Shown one piece after another: positions 8,923-17,492 of a stretch of DNA of 54,344 nucleotides. Under the pieces are notes generated by a model that saw nothing but the letters and a program-made list of their open reading frames with translations, did no database searches and was not told the origin of the DNA. The position numbers were made by a program, and so were the translations under genes. Position 1 is the first letter of the stretch. Every line of letters begins with the position of its first letter. Source of the stretch: Jiangella asiatica (GTDB lineage Bacteria; Actinomycetota; Actinomycetes; Jiangellales; Jiangellaceae); the NCBI RefSeq assembly GCF_004349065.1, contig NZ_SMKZ01000048.1, forward strand, positions 1 through 54,344, in the 5' to 3' direction.

Positions 8923-10058
8923 CCTTGGACCCTAGCGGGCAGGTCGACACGGATCAGCAAGCCTCCCTGGTCGCGGGGCCGGGCGACCACCCGTCCGCCG
9001 TGGGCGCGGGCGATCGATCGGACGATCGAGAGGCCGAGGCCGACGCCCTGGCCACGCGCACTCCGGCCCTCACCCCGCCGGAAGGGCTCGAACAGCCCTT
9101 CGACCTCGTAGGTACCGAGCTTCGGACCGGTGTTCTCGACCTGGATGGCGACCCAGCCGTCCCGCGGCCCGGTCCACACCCGCGCCGTACCGTCCGGACC
9201 GCCGTGACGGATCGCGTTCTGCACCAGGTTCACCACCATCCGTTCCAGCAGGACGCCGTTGCCGGTCGTCAGCGCGTGCCGCAGCTGCGACGTCACGGCC
9301 ATCCCGTGGCGGGTGGCCTCGCCCTTCTCCTGGTCGAGGACCGCCGAGGTGATCTCGCGCAGATCGACCGCGACCGGTTCGGTGACCGACTGCTCGGAAC
9401 GGGCCAGCGTCAACAGCCCTTCCACCAGCCTCTCGCTGCGCTCGTTGGTGGCCAGGAGCGTCGGCGCCAGCCGTCGCAGATCGTCGGAGATGTCCGGTTC
9501 GCCCAGCGCCACCTCCAGCAGAGTCCGGTTGACCGCCAGCGGCGTGCGCAACTCGTGCGACGCGTTGGCGACGAAGGTGCGCTGTGCGTCGAACGACCGG
9601 TCCAGCCGTTCGAGCATCGCGTCGAAGGTGTCGGCGAGCTCCCTCAGCTCGTCCTTCGGCCCGGTGAGCCCGATCCGCTCGTGCAGGTTGCGCTCAGCGA
9701 CCCGCCGCGCGGTCTCGGTGACCTGTTGGAGCGGCCGGAGCGCACGCCCGGCCAGAAACCAGCCGAGGACACCCGCCAGCACCAAGGCGGCACCCAGCGC
9801 GACGATCGACCAGGTGAGCAGCCCGTGCAAGGTCTCGGCGCGGTATGCCTCGATGGCCGACCGAACGGTCTCGTCAATGCCCGCCGTGCGCCGCTCGACC
9901 TCGTCGTCCAGGAGATCGCGGCGGCTGGACGGCGCGTCGAGCAGCGACTGCGAGACCAGGAAGTACATCATCAGGACCAACACGACGCCGGCGGCCAGGA
10001 ACGCCAGCGTGTACAGCAGTGTCAGCCGCAGCCTGATCGGCCACCTGGCCGCGATCAC
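8919..10058 (-). CDS. Two-component sensor histidine kinase
   Basis: A 379-aa membrane kinase. Transmembrane helices are at about residues 10-38 and 80-102 with a short (about 40 aa) external loop, followed by a HAMP domain (103-155), a dimerisation/phosphoacceptor domain with His168 in NASHELRTPL, and a HATPase domain with N (NLVQNAIRHG) and G (GVGLGLSIV) boxes. The small sensor loop suggests it detects membrane-associated signals. It overlaps both its response regulator upstream and the hydrolase downstream by four bases. It probably phosphorylates the regulator at 10055-10720. Confidence 0.93.
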   Translation of the reverse strand: MIAARWPIRLRLTLLYTLAFLAAGVVLVLMMYFLVSQSLLDAPSSRRDLLDDEVERRTAGIDETVRSAIEAYRAETLHGLLTWSIVALGAALVLAGVLGWFLAGRALRPLQQVTETARRVAERNLHERIGLTGPKDELRELADTFDAMLERLDRSFDAQRTFVANASHELRTPLAVNRTLLEVALGEPDISDDLRRLAPTLLATNERSERLVEGLLTLARSEQSVTEPVAVDLREITSAVLDQEKGEATRHGMAVTSQLRHALTTGNGVLLERMVVNLVQNAIRHGGPDGTARVWTGPRDGWVAIQVENTGPKLGTYEVEGLFEPFRRGEGRSARGQGVGLGLSIVRSIARAHGGRVVARPRDQGGLLIRVDLPARVQG

Positions 10059-10720
10059 CCGCCGCCCCCGATGCGATAGCCGGCCGACACCACGGTGCGC
10101 ACGATCGGCGGATCGCCGAGCTTGCGTCGCAACGTCATGACGGTCACCCGGACGACGTTGGTGAACGGATCAGCGTTCTCGTCCCATACCTTCTCCAGCA
10201 ACTGCTCGGCGCTGACGACGGCACCGTCGGCGCGCATGAGCTCCTCGAGCACACCGAACTCCTTGCGGCCCAGGCGCACCGGCACGCCGTCGCGGGTGAC
10301 CTCGTGCCGGGCCGGATCGAGCCGGAGACCGTCGCGTTCGAGCACCGGCGGGCTGGCCGCGCGGCTGCGTCGGGCGAGCGCCCGCAGCCGAGCCACCAGC
10401 TCAGCGAACGCGAACGGCTTGCCGAGATAGTCATCGGCGCCCAGCCCCAGGCCCTCGACGCGGTCGACCACGTCGGCCGCCGCCGTCAGCATCAGGACCC
10501 GGACGTCGTGCCGCTCCGCGACCAGCACACGGCATACGTCGTCGCCGTGCGTCCCCGGCAGGTCGCGGTCGAGCACGACCACGTCGTAGTCGTTCACGCC
10601 GAGCCGCTCCAGCGCCGCCGCCCCGTCGTACCCGACATCCACCGCCATGCCCTCTCGGCGCAGGCCACGAGCGATCGCGTCGGCCAGCAGCCGCTCGTCC
10701 TCGACGACGAGCACTCGCAC
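10055..10720 (-). CDS. OmpR/PhoB family response regulator
   Basis: A 221-aa regulator. The receiver domain has the acidic pocket VVEDE, phosphoacceptor Asp51 (VVVLDRDLPG) and Lys in GKPFAF; the C-terminal winged helix runs from about residue 125 to the end (NVVRVTVMTLRRKLG, then GYRIGGGG). The GTG at 10720 has GGGAGGT at better spacing than the ATG one codon upstream (10723). It is divergently arranged with the lipoprotein-exporter operon, and an 11-bp direct repeat between them (10791-10812) is its likely binding site. Confidence 0.93.
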   Translation of the reverse strand: MRVLVVEDERLLADAIARGLRREGMAVDVGYDGAAALERLGVNDYDVVVLDRDLPGTHGDDVCRVLVAERHDVRVLMLTAAADVVDRVEGLGLGADDYLGKPFAFAELVARLRALARRSRAASPPVLERDGLRLDPARHEVTRDGVPVRLGRKEFGVLEELMRADGAVVSAEQLLEKVWDENADPFTNVVRVTVMTLRRKLGDPPIVRTVVSAGYRIGGGG

Positions 10721-10790
10721 CATCCACCTCCCGCGTCCCACCGAGGGAACTCGCTCGATCGAGTGTGCGGTCATCCTGGCCCGCGCGACC

Positions 10791-10812
10791 TAAGAACCGC
10801 GTAAGAACCGTG
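10791..10812. promoter_or_regulatory. Probable response regulator direct-repeat box
   Basis: Two tandem 11-mers, TAAGAACCGCG and TAAGAACCGTG, identical at 10 of 11 positions. Repeats with 11-bp period are the usual binding layout for OmpR/PhoB regulators, which bind as head-to-tail dimers. The box is 71 bp from the regulator start and 110 bp from the lipoprotein start, so it could control both. Confidence 0.65.
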
Positions 10813-10921
10813 CGTGAACAGAACGGACGCGCCCAGCTTTGACGCCGGCTTTATCCGCTTCCTCGTACACCTGGTGCTGCCCGGTGCGCCCTGCGCCGGG
10901 GTCCCACCAGAGGAGTACGAC

Positions 10922-11551
10922 ATGACAGCCACAACCGCCGGGCGGCGACGGTTTCGTCTGGCCGCCTCGGCCGTGTCTCTGGCCGCGCTCATGGCCCTTA
11001 CGGCCTGTAGTGGCGACTCCGAAGACCAGGAGGTCGCGTCGGCCGGCGACGACATCGTCGTCATCCCGGAGGGCACGCCGGACGATTCCGGCGACGCGGC
11101 CGACGACACCCCGACCGAGGACACGACCGAGGACGCCACGGCCGAGGACGTCGAACCGGACGATCAAGGGCTCGCGTTCGCCCAGTGCATGCGCGACAAC
11201 GGGATCGACATGCCTGACCCGACGGGTACGGGTGAAGAGGCGTTCATGGAGGCGATGCAGGTGTTCGGCGACTACGACCGCGAGGTGCTGCGCCCGGCTT
11301 TGGACGCCTGTCGCGACCTCCTGCCCGCCCAGGCGACCATCGAGCAACGAGGGCCGCAGGACGAGGAGACCCGGCTGGCGCTCACCGAGTGCATGCGCGA
11401 CAAGGGCGTCGAGGTGCCCGATGACGTCTGGGAGAGCGGCCTGCCCGAGGACGTCGACCGGGAGGAGTTTCGAGCCGCGCTGCGGGAATGCCGCGAGGAG
11501 ACGGGCGTAGTCCGCGAGGAGACGGGGGAAGGCAGTGCGCAGCAATCCTGA
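10922..11551 (+). CDS. Lipoprotein with paired CMRD/K-G-P motifs
   Basis: A 209-aa exported lipoprotein. The signal sequence ends in a lipobox (LTAC at about residues 27-30), followed by an Asp/Glu-rich linker (about 31-80). Two related segments follow: AFAQCMRDNGIDMPDP and ALTECMRDKGVEVPDD, a motif seen in actinobacterial proteins beside ABC exporters. The ATG at 10922 has AGGAG upstream. It is first in an operon with a membrane fusion protein, ATPase and permease (17-bp overlap with the next gene). Likely function: an extracytoplasmic accessory to the exporter; inferred. Confidence 0.75.
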   Translation: MTATTAGRRRFRLAASAVSLAALMALTACSGDSEDQEVASAGDDIVVIPEGTPDDSGDAADDTPTEDTTEDATAEDVEPDDQGLAFAQCMRDNGIDMPDPTGTGEEAFMEAMQVFGDYDREVLRPALDACRDLLPAQATIEQRGPQDEETRLALTECMRDKGVEVPDDVWESGLPEDVDREEFRAALRECREETGVVREETGEGSAQQS

Positions 11552-12722
11552 CCAGGCACGCACGACGACACTCAGCCTCGCCGACGAGGATGCCGCGGAG
11601 GAAGCCTCCGAGCAGGCCGACGAGCCGGCCCGTCCACGCCGGCGTGGTCTCTGGCTCACACTGGGTGCCGTCGTGCTGGCCGGCGCCGGCGCGGGCACGT
11701 GGTACTGGCAGCACGGCTTGTCCGAGTCGGCGTCGCCCACGGTGTCCGGCCCGGTCGCCACCGCCGAGGTCACTCGCGGCACGATCTCGGCGACGGAGAC
11801 GTGGGCGGGAACGCTCGGCCACGGGTCGCCGTTCACCGTGTCCGCCACAGGCACCGGAACCATCACGCGCATCGCCGCCCAGGGCACCGTTGTGGGAGTC
11901 GGAGCGGCCCTCTACCACCTCGACGAGCAACCGGTCACGCTGCTCGCCGGGATGGTCCCGATGTACCGCGACATCGCGCCCGGTGACACGGGGACCGACG
12001 TCGAGCAGCTGGAAGCCAACTTGGTGGCGCTCGGCTACGACGGCTTCACCGCCGACGACGAGTACACGTGGCACACCGAGGCCGCCGTACATGAATGGCA
12101 GGATGACCTCGGCGCCGCCGCGACCGGCACGGTCTCGCGGGCGAGCGTCGTCTTCATGCCGGCCGGCGGCCGCGTCGACGGCGTGCACGTGGACGTCGGC
12201 GGCTCGGTGCAGCCTGGCTCGGCCGTGCTCGACCTCACCGGAAACGAGCAGGTCGTCAGCCTGGAAGCCGACGTGGACGACCGTGACCTGCTCGCGGTGG
12301 ACACCGCGGTCACGGTCGGCCTACCCGGCGGCCAGCACATCGCCGGGAGCGTCAGATCGGTGACGGTCGTGAAGGCGGAGTCCAGCGGCTCCGAAGGCGG
12401 TCCGGGCGCCGGCGAGGAGTCCTCCGGTGCCGACGACACCATCACCGCCGTCGAGGTGACCTTGGCCGAACCGGTGGGCGAGGACCTGATCGGGTCGCCG
12501 GTGGACGTCCTGGTCGCGGTCGACGAGCGCACCGACGTCCTGCTGGTCCCCATCAGCGCCCTGCTGGCATTGGCCGCGGGCGGCTACGGGCTCGAGGTGG
12601 TGGCGGACGACGGCACGACATCGATCACGGCCGTCGACACCGGCCTGTTCGCCGACGGCCGGGTCGAAGTGAGCGGCGAGGGCTTGGCGCAGGGAACCGT
12701 CGTGGGGGTGGCCGGCCGATGA
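11535..12722 (+). CDS. Membrane fusion (HlyD-like) protein with peptidoglycan-binding domain
   Basis: A 395-aa protein with an acidic cytoplasmic N-terminus, one membrane helix (about 38-58), a biotinyl/lipoyl-like hairpin start (TGTITRIAAQGTVVGVGAAL), a peptidoglycan-binding_1 segment (GDTGTDVEQLEANLVALGYD, about 155-205), and then beta-barrel regions through the C-terminus. It probably links the MacB-like permease to the cell wall. The GTG start lies inside the preceding lipoprotein gene, and its stop overlaps the next gene's ATG. Confidence 0.85.
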   Translation: MRSNPDQARTTTLSLADEDAAEEASEQADEPARPRRRGLWLTLGAVVLAGAGAGTWYWQHGLSESASPTVSGPVATAEVTRGTISATETWAGTLGHGSPFTVSATGTGTITRIAAQGTVVGVGAALYHLDEQPVTLLAGMVPMYRDIAPGDTGTDVEQLEANLVALGYDGFTADDEYTWHTEAAVHEWQDDLGAAATGTVSRASVVFMPAGGRVDGVHVDVGGSVQPGSAVLDLTGNEQVVSLEADVDDRDLLAVDTAVTVGLPGGQHIAGSVRSVTVVKAESSGSEGGPGAGEESSGADDTITAVEVTLAEPVGEDLIGSPVDVLVAVDERTDVLLVPISALLALAAGGYGLEVVADDGTTSITAVDTGLFADGRVEVSGEGLAQGTVVGVAGR

Positions 12723-13453
12723 GCACCGACACCCTCGCGACCGCCGCCTCCACGGGCGCGGCCGGCGCCGACGCCGTCGTCGAGTTGGAGGACGTCGTCC
12801 GCGTCTATCCGGGACATCCGCCGGTGCGCGCGCTGCGCGGACTGAGCCTGCGCATCGACCGCGGCGAGCTCGTCGGCATCGTCGGGCCGTCGGGGGCGGG
12901 CAAGTCGACCCTGCTCCACATCCTCGGCACGCTGGACCAAGCCGACTCCGGGACCGTCCACATCGACGGCCATGACGTCGGCGCCATGAACGACCGCCAG
13001 CTCTCCGCGCTGCGAGCGCACCGGATCGGCTTCGTCTTCCAGCAGTTCTTCCTCAACCCTGGGGTCAGCGCGTTGGACAACGTCGCCGACGGGCTCCTCT
13101 ACACCGGCGCGCCACTGGCCCGCCGGCGGAGGCGGGCTCGAACCACGCTGGAGCGGGTCGGACTCGGCAACCGGATGCATCACCGGACCAACGAGCTCTC
13201 CGGCGGGCAGCGCCAGCGGGTTGCGGTAGCGCGTGCGGTCGCGGGCCGCCCGTCCATGCTGCTCGCCGACGAACCGACCGGTGCGCTCGACTCGGCCTCC
13301 GGCGCCGGCGTGCTCGACCTGCTGCACGAATTGCACTCGGCCGGCACCACCGTCGTGGTGATCACCCCCGACCACGACGTCGCCGACTCGCTGCCCCGTC
13401 AGGTGCACATCCTCGACGGGCGGATTGAACACGACGAACGGAGGACGAGGTGA
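12719..13453 (+). CDS. MacB/LolD-type ABC transporter ATPase, altered H-loop
   Basis: A 244-aa ATPase. Walker A GPSGAGKS is at residues 56-63; the Q-loop FQQFF, signature ELSGGQRQR and Walker B MLLADEPTGALDS are all intact. The H-loop, normally T-H-D in this family, reads VVVITPDHDVAD, so Pro217 (CCC at 13367-13369) occupies the switch His position, with a His two residues later. It overlaps the genes on both sides by four bases. It probably energises the permease at 13450; activity may be altered by the H-loop change. Confidence 0.92.
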   Translation: MSTDTLATAASTGAAGADAVVELEDVVRVYPGHPPVRALRGLSLRIDRGELVGIVGPSGAGKSTLLHILGTLDQADSGTVHIDGHDVGAMNDRQLSALRAHRIGFVFQQFFLNPGVSALDNVADGLLYTGAPLARRRRRARTTLERVGLGNRMHHRTNELSGGQRQRVAVARAVAGRPSMLLADEPTGALDSASGAGVLDLLHELHSAGTTVVVITPDHDVADSLPRQVHILDGRIEHDERRTR

Positions 13454-14673
13454 CCGGCCCGAAGCCCAACGGGCGCGCCGGCGCGCCCACCCCGTCCCGG
13501 CTCCGCCCCCGTGACGTCCTGCGGGTGGCGGCGTCCGGCCTTCGGGCGCGTCCGCTGCGAGCGGTGCTGTCCGCGCTGGGCATCGCGGTCGGGATCGCCG
13601 CGATGGTCGCCGTCGTGGGCATCTCGGCAAGCAGCCGCGAAGAGGTCACCGAGCAGCTCGAGGCACTTGGCACCAACCTGCTGACGGTCGCGCCCGGGCA
13701 GACGCTCGGCGGCCAGCAGGCCACGCTGCCCGAGGGGAGCGTCGACATGGTGGCCCGGGTGGGTCCGGTCACGTCGGTCAGCGCGGTGGGCGAGGTCGAC
13801 GCGTCCGTCTACCGAAGCGCCGAGATCGAGGAGACGCACACCAACGGCCTGACCGTCCTCGCCACGCGCACCGACCTGCTCGACACGGTCGGCGGCACGG
13901 TCAGCTCCGGCCGTTGGCTCGATGACGCGTTGGCCGGCTATCCGACCGTCGTCCTGGGAGCCAACGCCGCCGAACGCCTCGGGGTGTCCCGGACCGACGG
14001 CACCGTCTCGGTCTGGCTCGGCGACGAGTGGTTCACGGTGGTCGGCACCCTCGACCCGGTGCCGTTGGCGCCTGAGCTCGACTCGGCGGTCTTGATCGGG
14101 TGGCCGGCGGCCATGGAGGTGCTCGGCTTCGACGGCGCGCCGACGACGATCTACGAGCGCTCACCGGAGTCGGCCGTCGCGGCCGTGCGCGACGTGCTGC
14201 CAGCGACCGTGAACCCGTCCAGCCCCGAGGAGGTCACCGTCAGCCGGCCGTCCGACGCCCTCGCCGCTCAGGCCGCGACCGACGAGACGCTGACGACGCT
14301 GCTGCTGGCGCTGGGCGGCGTGGCGCTGCTGGTTGGTGGCATCGGCGTGGCCAACACGATGGTCATCGCCGTGCTCGAACGACGCTCCGAGATCGGGCTG
14401 CGGCGGGCGCTGGGCGCGACCCGGGCGCATGTGCGGCGGCAGTTCCTCGGCGAGTCGGTGCTGCTGGCCGGCCTGGGCGGGGTCGGCGGTGCCGTTCTCG
14501 GCGGCGGACTGACCGCGGCGTTCGCGTCGACGCGCGGGTGGCCGCTCGCACTGCCGGCCTGGGTCCTGGCCGCCGCGGCCGGCGCGACGATCGTCGTCGG
14601 CGCCCTCGCCGGCGCCTACCCGGCCGCGCGGGCCGCCCGGATGTCGCCGACGACGGCGCTGTCGGCGCCGTGA
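13450..14673 (+). CDS. MacB/FtsX-type ABC transporter permease
   Basis: A 407-aa permease with the MacB layout: an N-terminal helix (about residues 36-58), a large periplasmic-type MacB_PCD domain (about 60-280), then three C-terminal helices of the FtsX domain, including ERRSEIGLRRALGATRAHVRRQF, which is the conserved coupling region. It forms a mechanotransmission exporter with the ATPase (GTGA overlap) and the membrane fusion protein. Given the divergent two-component system, export of an envelope-active compound such as an antimicrobial peptide is plausible; inferred. Confidence 0.92.
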   Translation: MTGPKPNGRAGAPTPSRLRPRDVLRVAASGLRARPLRAVLSALGIAVGIAAMVAVVGISASSREEVTEQLEALGTNLLTVAPGQTLGGQQATLPEGSVDMVARVGPVTSVSAVGEVDASVYRSAEIEETHTNGLTVLATRTDLLDTVGGTVSSGRWLDDALAGYPTVVLGANAAERLGVSRTDGTVSVWLGDEWFTVVGTLDPVPLAPELDSAVLIGWPAAMEVLGFDGAPTTIYERSPESAVAAVRDVLPATVNPSSPEEVTVSRPSDALAAQAATDETLTTLLLALGGVALLVGGIGVANTMVIAVLERRSEIGLRRALGATRAHVRRQFLGESVLLAGLGGVGGAVLGGGLTAAFASTRGWPLALPAWVLAAAAGATIVVGALAGAYPAARAARMSPTTALSAP

Positions 14674-14678
14674 GCACG

Positions 14679-14909
14679 TCAGCGACGACGGCTGCGCGCC
14701 CGCCAGCAGCCGGTGTGCCAGTGCCGGCGCTCGTCGACGCCCTCGCCGGTGAACGACGTGCTGACGGCCGGCCACGCCACGACGTGCGGCGTGGCCGGCC
14801 GGATCAGCTGGTCACAGCCGGGGCATCGGTACGCCTTGGTGGACGAGCTGCCGGTGATGCGCCGCACCACCCAGTCGCCGTCGGGCCCGGCCTCGATGCT
14901 TTCGTGCAC
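14679..14909 (-). CDS. Small putative zinc-binding protein
   Basis: A 76-aa protein with CPGCDQLIRPATPHVVAWP followed by RRHWHTGCW. The CxxC pair and the later His and Cys residues look like one zinc site. The N-terminus is acidic and the C-terminus basic. I believe similar short proteins are common in actinobacteria, often labelled only as ATP/GTP-binding or hypothetical. It starts at GTG (14909) and is convergent with the permease gene, 5 bp away. Function is not known. Confidence 0.7.
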   Translation of the reverse strand: MHESIEAGPDGDWVVRRITGSSSTKAYRCPGCDQLIRPATPHVVAWPAVSTSFTGEGVDERRHWHTGCWRARSRRR

Positions 14910-14939
14910 ACCACCATGGTGTCAGCTGGTGGTCTGGCG

Positions 14940-15587
14940 TCAGCAGGTGGCGAGCATCTCCTGCAGCGCGGTCTTCTCCGCGGAGGTGATGGTGAGGTCC
15001 CAGTCGTACTTCACGTCGGTCCAGTGCCGTGCGTAGTAGCACCACCAGTTCTGGTTCGGCGGCCGCCACTCCGACGGGTCGCTGTCGCCCTTGGAGCTGT
15101 TGCTGCTAGCGGTGACCGCGATCAGCTGGCCGCGGGCGAGATCGTTGGCGAAGTCCTCGCGGCGGTCCTCGGTCCAGGAGCTGGCGCCGGAACGCCAGGC
15201 GTTGGCCAGCGGCACCATGTGGTCGACCGAGACGTCGGACGGCTCTTCGATCCACACCTGGTCGTAGACGCTGTACCAGCTGCCGGCGGTGGGATAGCAG
15301 TCGGCGCCCGTGCTGACGCCGGAACCGTCGCGGACGAGCACCATCTCGCGGGTGTTGCAGCTGCCCTCCGCGGGACTCCAGTGCGGGAACCGGTCGCGCG
15401 AGTACCCGCTGCTCGATCCGGGCGGTGCGACCGTGAGGCCGGCGAGCTGCTGCGCGGACTCCGCCGGCGACGGCGGGTCCGGCGGGTATGCGCTGGCCGG
15501 CGACACGAACCCGACGATCAGCGCGACGACGGCGAGGAGGGTGGTGACGAGGGCGATGAGGTGGCGGGCGAGGGCAGAGGAGCGCAT
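14940..15587 (-). CDS. Secreted HNH nuclease (DUF1524-like)
   Basis: A 215-aa protein with a Sec signal peptide (residues about 1-33, cleavage after SPASA). The mature domain carries VSVDHMVPLANAWRSGASSW, the D-H-x-V-P-L metal-binding motif of His-Me finger/DUF1524 nucleases, and a later NRxK-like segment (TASSNSSKGDSDPSEWRPPN). Cys residues near CNTRE, CYP, WWCYY and the terminal Cys may form disulfides. Probable role: extracellular nucleic acid degradation. A long palindrome (15745-15838) lies upstream of its promoter region. Confidence 0.85.
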   Translation of the reverse strand: MRSSALARHLIALVTTLLAVVALIVGFVSPASAYPPDPPSPAESAQQLAGLTVAPPGSSSGYSRDRFPHWSPAEGSCNTREMVLVRDGSGVSTGADCYPTAGSWYSVYDQVWIEEPSDVSVDHMVPLANAWRSGASSWTEDRREDFANDLARGQLIAVTASSNSSKGDSDPSEWRPPNQNWWCYYARHWTDVKYDWDLTITSAEKTALQEMLATC

Positions 15588-15877
15588 GGCCGTTACCTTC
15601 CCGTTGGCTCTGAGTCGCCCATGATGTCAAGCTTTGCCCGTCCCGCACCAGACTCCAGCGGCGGCGCCGAGGTGACGATCCCGTGAACACCGTCAGGCGT
15701 TCCCCCGGCTGACTGGGCAACCGCAGCAGTCTCACACAGTGGCTTCGAAATGATCACGTTCAGCACGAGATCTCGTGTCACACCATGATTGCGAGCATGG
15801 TGTGACACGAGATCTCGTGCTGAACGTGATCATTTCGAGGTCACGTGCGCCGGCGGAAGCGGCAGGAGATCCACCAT
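15588..15877. other. Intergenic region carrying a family A palindrome
   Basis: A 290-bp gap between the HNH nuclease start and the stop of the 3-hydroxyacyl-CoA dehydrogenase. It contains the palindrome at 15745-15838 and presumably the nuclease promoter. A 71-codon frame crossing it is an artefact of the palindrome. Confidence 0.6.
15745..15838. repeat. Palindromic repeat, family A, perfect 43-bp arms
   Basis: The left arm (15745-15787) and right arm (15796-15838) are perfect reverse complements separated by the 8-base loop ATTGCGAG. Each arm itself contains the 14-bp palindrome CACGAGATCTCGTG. A diverged, oppositely oriented copy is at 50426-50528. No coding capacity. Could be a non-autonomous mobile or REP-like element, or a very strong terminator for the dehydrogenase side. 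Confidence 0.9.
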
Positions 15878-17437
15878 TCACAGTGCGGAGAAGGGGAGGC
15901 CGGCGGTGACCAGGTGTTCCAGGAGCGGCGCCGGGGCAAGGCCAGGCTCGCGGACCTCGGTGTGCATGCGCCGCAGGGTCTCGAGCACCGTGGCCGGACC
16001 GATCGCGTCGAGGAGCTCGAACGGGCCGGTCGGGAGCCGGCAGCCCAGCCGCATCGCGGTGTCGACGTCCGCGACGCCGGCGTAGTTCGCCTCGACCATG
16101 CGGACCGCGTCGTTCAGGTACGGGAACAGCAGCGCGTCGACGAGGTGGCCGGCCCGGTCGGCACAGGTGACCGGCGTCAGCCCGGCCGCGCGGCAGATGG
16201 CGGCGACGGTGGCGACGGCGTCCGGCGCGGCCACCGCGGTGCGGACCACCTCGGCGACGCCGGCGCCCGGCGCGTACCCGGTGAGGTGCAGGCCGACGAC
16301 ATCGGACGGGCGGGAGGTCGCTGCGGCGGAGGCGACGACGGGACCGGAGCCGGTGACCGCGACTACCGCGTCCGGCGCCAGGCGCTCGTCCAGCCGGGCG
16401 AGCAGGGCCGGGACGGCGGGAGCGACCACCAGCTGTGCCGCGCGCACGCCGTCGTCGTCGGTCGTCACGTCGAGGCCGACCTTGGCCAGGAGCTCACCGA
16501 GCGGGTCGGCCAGCGCCGGGTCGAGCACGGCCACCCGGCCGACGTCGCGGCCCGCCGGCGGAGCCGCCGGGCCCGAGGCGGACGCGTAGTCGTAGAAACC
16601 GCGGCCGGTCTTGCGGCCCAGCATGCCCAGCGCCACCAGCTGCCCAAGAACCGGCGCCGGCGAATGCAGCCGGTCGCCGCCCTGCCGGTACATCGTCACG
16701 AGGATCTCGTGCGCGGTGTCGAGGCCGATGAGGTCGAGCAGTGCCACCGGGCCCATCGGATACCCGCAGCCGGCGGTCATCGCGGCGTCGATGTCCTCGC
16801 GCGCCGCGTGACCGGTCTCGACCATGACGGCGGCCCGGTTGAGGTAGCCGAACAGCAGCGCGTTGGTGACGAAGCCGGCGCGGTCGCCGCATGCGACCGG
16901 TGTCTTGCCCAGCCGGCGAGCAAGCTCGGTGACCGCGGCGACGACGCCCGGCGAGGTCACCACGGTGCTGACCACTTCGACCAGGGCCTGGACGGGTGCG
17001 GGGTTGAAGAAGTGCAGGCCGACGACGCGCTCGGGCCGCGAGACCGCGGCGCTGATGGCCGTGACCGACAGCGACGACGTGTTGGTGGCCAGGACGGCGT
17101 CGGGTCCGACGACGGCGTCGAGCCGGCCGAACAGCTCGCGTTTGAGGTCCAGCCGCTCCGGGACAGCCTCGACCACGAGATCGACACCGGCGAGGTCGTC
17201 CAGCGCGGTGGTGAACCTCACGCGGCCGATCAGCTCGGCCTGCTCGCCCTCGGTCAGCTTGCCCCGGCCGACCGCCCGGTCGGTGGACGAACGCAGGTGC
17301 CCCTGCCCGGCGGCCAGCGCCGCGTCGTCGCGCTCGACGCCGACCACGTTCAGGCCGGCGCGCGCGAACACCTCCGCGATGCCGGCACCCATCGTGCCCA
17401 GCCCGACGACGCCTACCCGGGTGATCTCAGCAGCCAT
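15878..17437 (-). CDS. 3-hydroxyacyl-CoA dehydrogenase, two-module
   Basis: A 519-aa protein. Residues 1-185 form an NAD-binding 3HCDH domain (GVVGLGTMGAGIAEVFARAG; catalytic-region GLHFFNPAPV), and about 186-283 the first C-terminal domain (DRAGFVTNALLFGYLNRA, GPVALLDLIGLD). About 300-400 is a degenerate N-domain-like segment without a glycine motif, and 415-519 is a second C-terminal domain (DRAGHLVDALLFPYLNDA, GPFELLDAIGP). It oxidises 3-hydroxyacyl-CoA in fatty acid or phenylacetate-type degradation. Its start is 27 bp from a putative iron box shared with the divergent siderophore importer. Confidence 0.92.
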   Translation of the reverse strand: MAAEITRVGVVGLGTMGAGIAEVFARAGLNVVGVERDDAALAAGQGHLRSSTDRAVGRGKLTEGEQAELIGRVRFTTALDDLAGVDLVVEAVPERLDLKRELFGRLDAVVGPDAVLATNTSSLSVTAISAAVSRPERVVGLHFFNPAPVQALVEVVSTVVTSPGVVAAVTELARRLGKTPVACGDRAGFVTNALLFGYLNRAAVMVETGHAAREDIDAAMTAGCGYPMGPVALLDLIGLDTAHEILVTMYRQGGDRLHSPAPVLGQLVALGMLGRKTGRGFYDYASASGPAAPPAGRDVGRVAVLDPALADPLGELLAKVGLDVTTDDDGVRAAQLVVAPAVPALLARLDERLAPDAVVAVTGSGPVVASAAATSRPSDVVGLHLTGYAPGAGVAEVVRTAVAAPDAVATVAAICRAAGLTPVTCADRAGHLVDALLFPYLNDAVRMVEANYAGVADVDTAMRLGCRLPTGPFELLDAIGPATVLETLRRMHTEVREPGLAPAPLLEHLVTAGLPFSAL

Positions 17438-17463
17438 GGCCGCATCCTAGGCCGGCTTGCTTA

Positions 17464-17482
17464 TTAGCTTAGCCAGTCCTTA
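17464..17482. promoter_or_regulatory. Putative DtxR/IdeR iron box
   Basis: TTAGCTTAGCCAGTCCTTA matches the recalled 19-bp iron-box consensus TTAGGTTAGGCTAACCTAA at 13 positions. It ends 10 bp before the GTG of the siderophore ATPase gene, over its likely promoter, so iron-bound repressor would shut the importer off. Confidence 0.6.
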
Positions 17483-17492
17483 CATTGGCGCC

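Noticed and set aside
15593-15808. 71-codon minus-strand frame upstream of the HNH nuclease
   Set aside because: It runs through one arm of the perfect palindrome, has no family features or ribosome binding site, and a similar frame appears in the other palindrome only because of shared repeat sequence.
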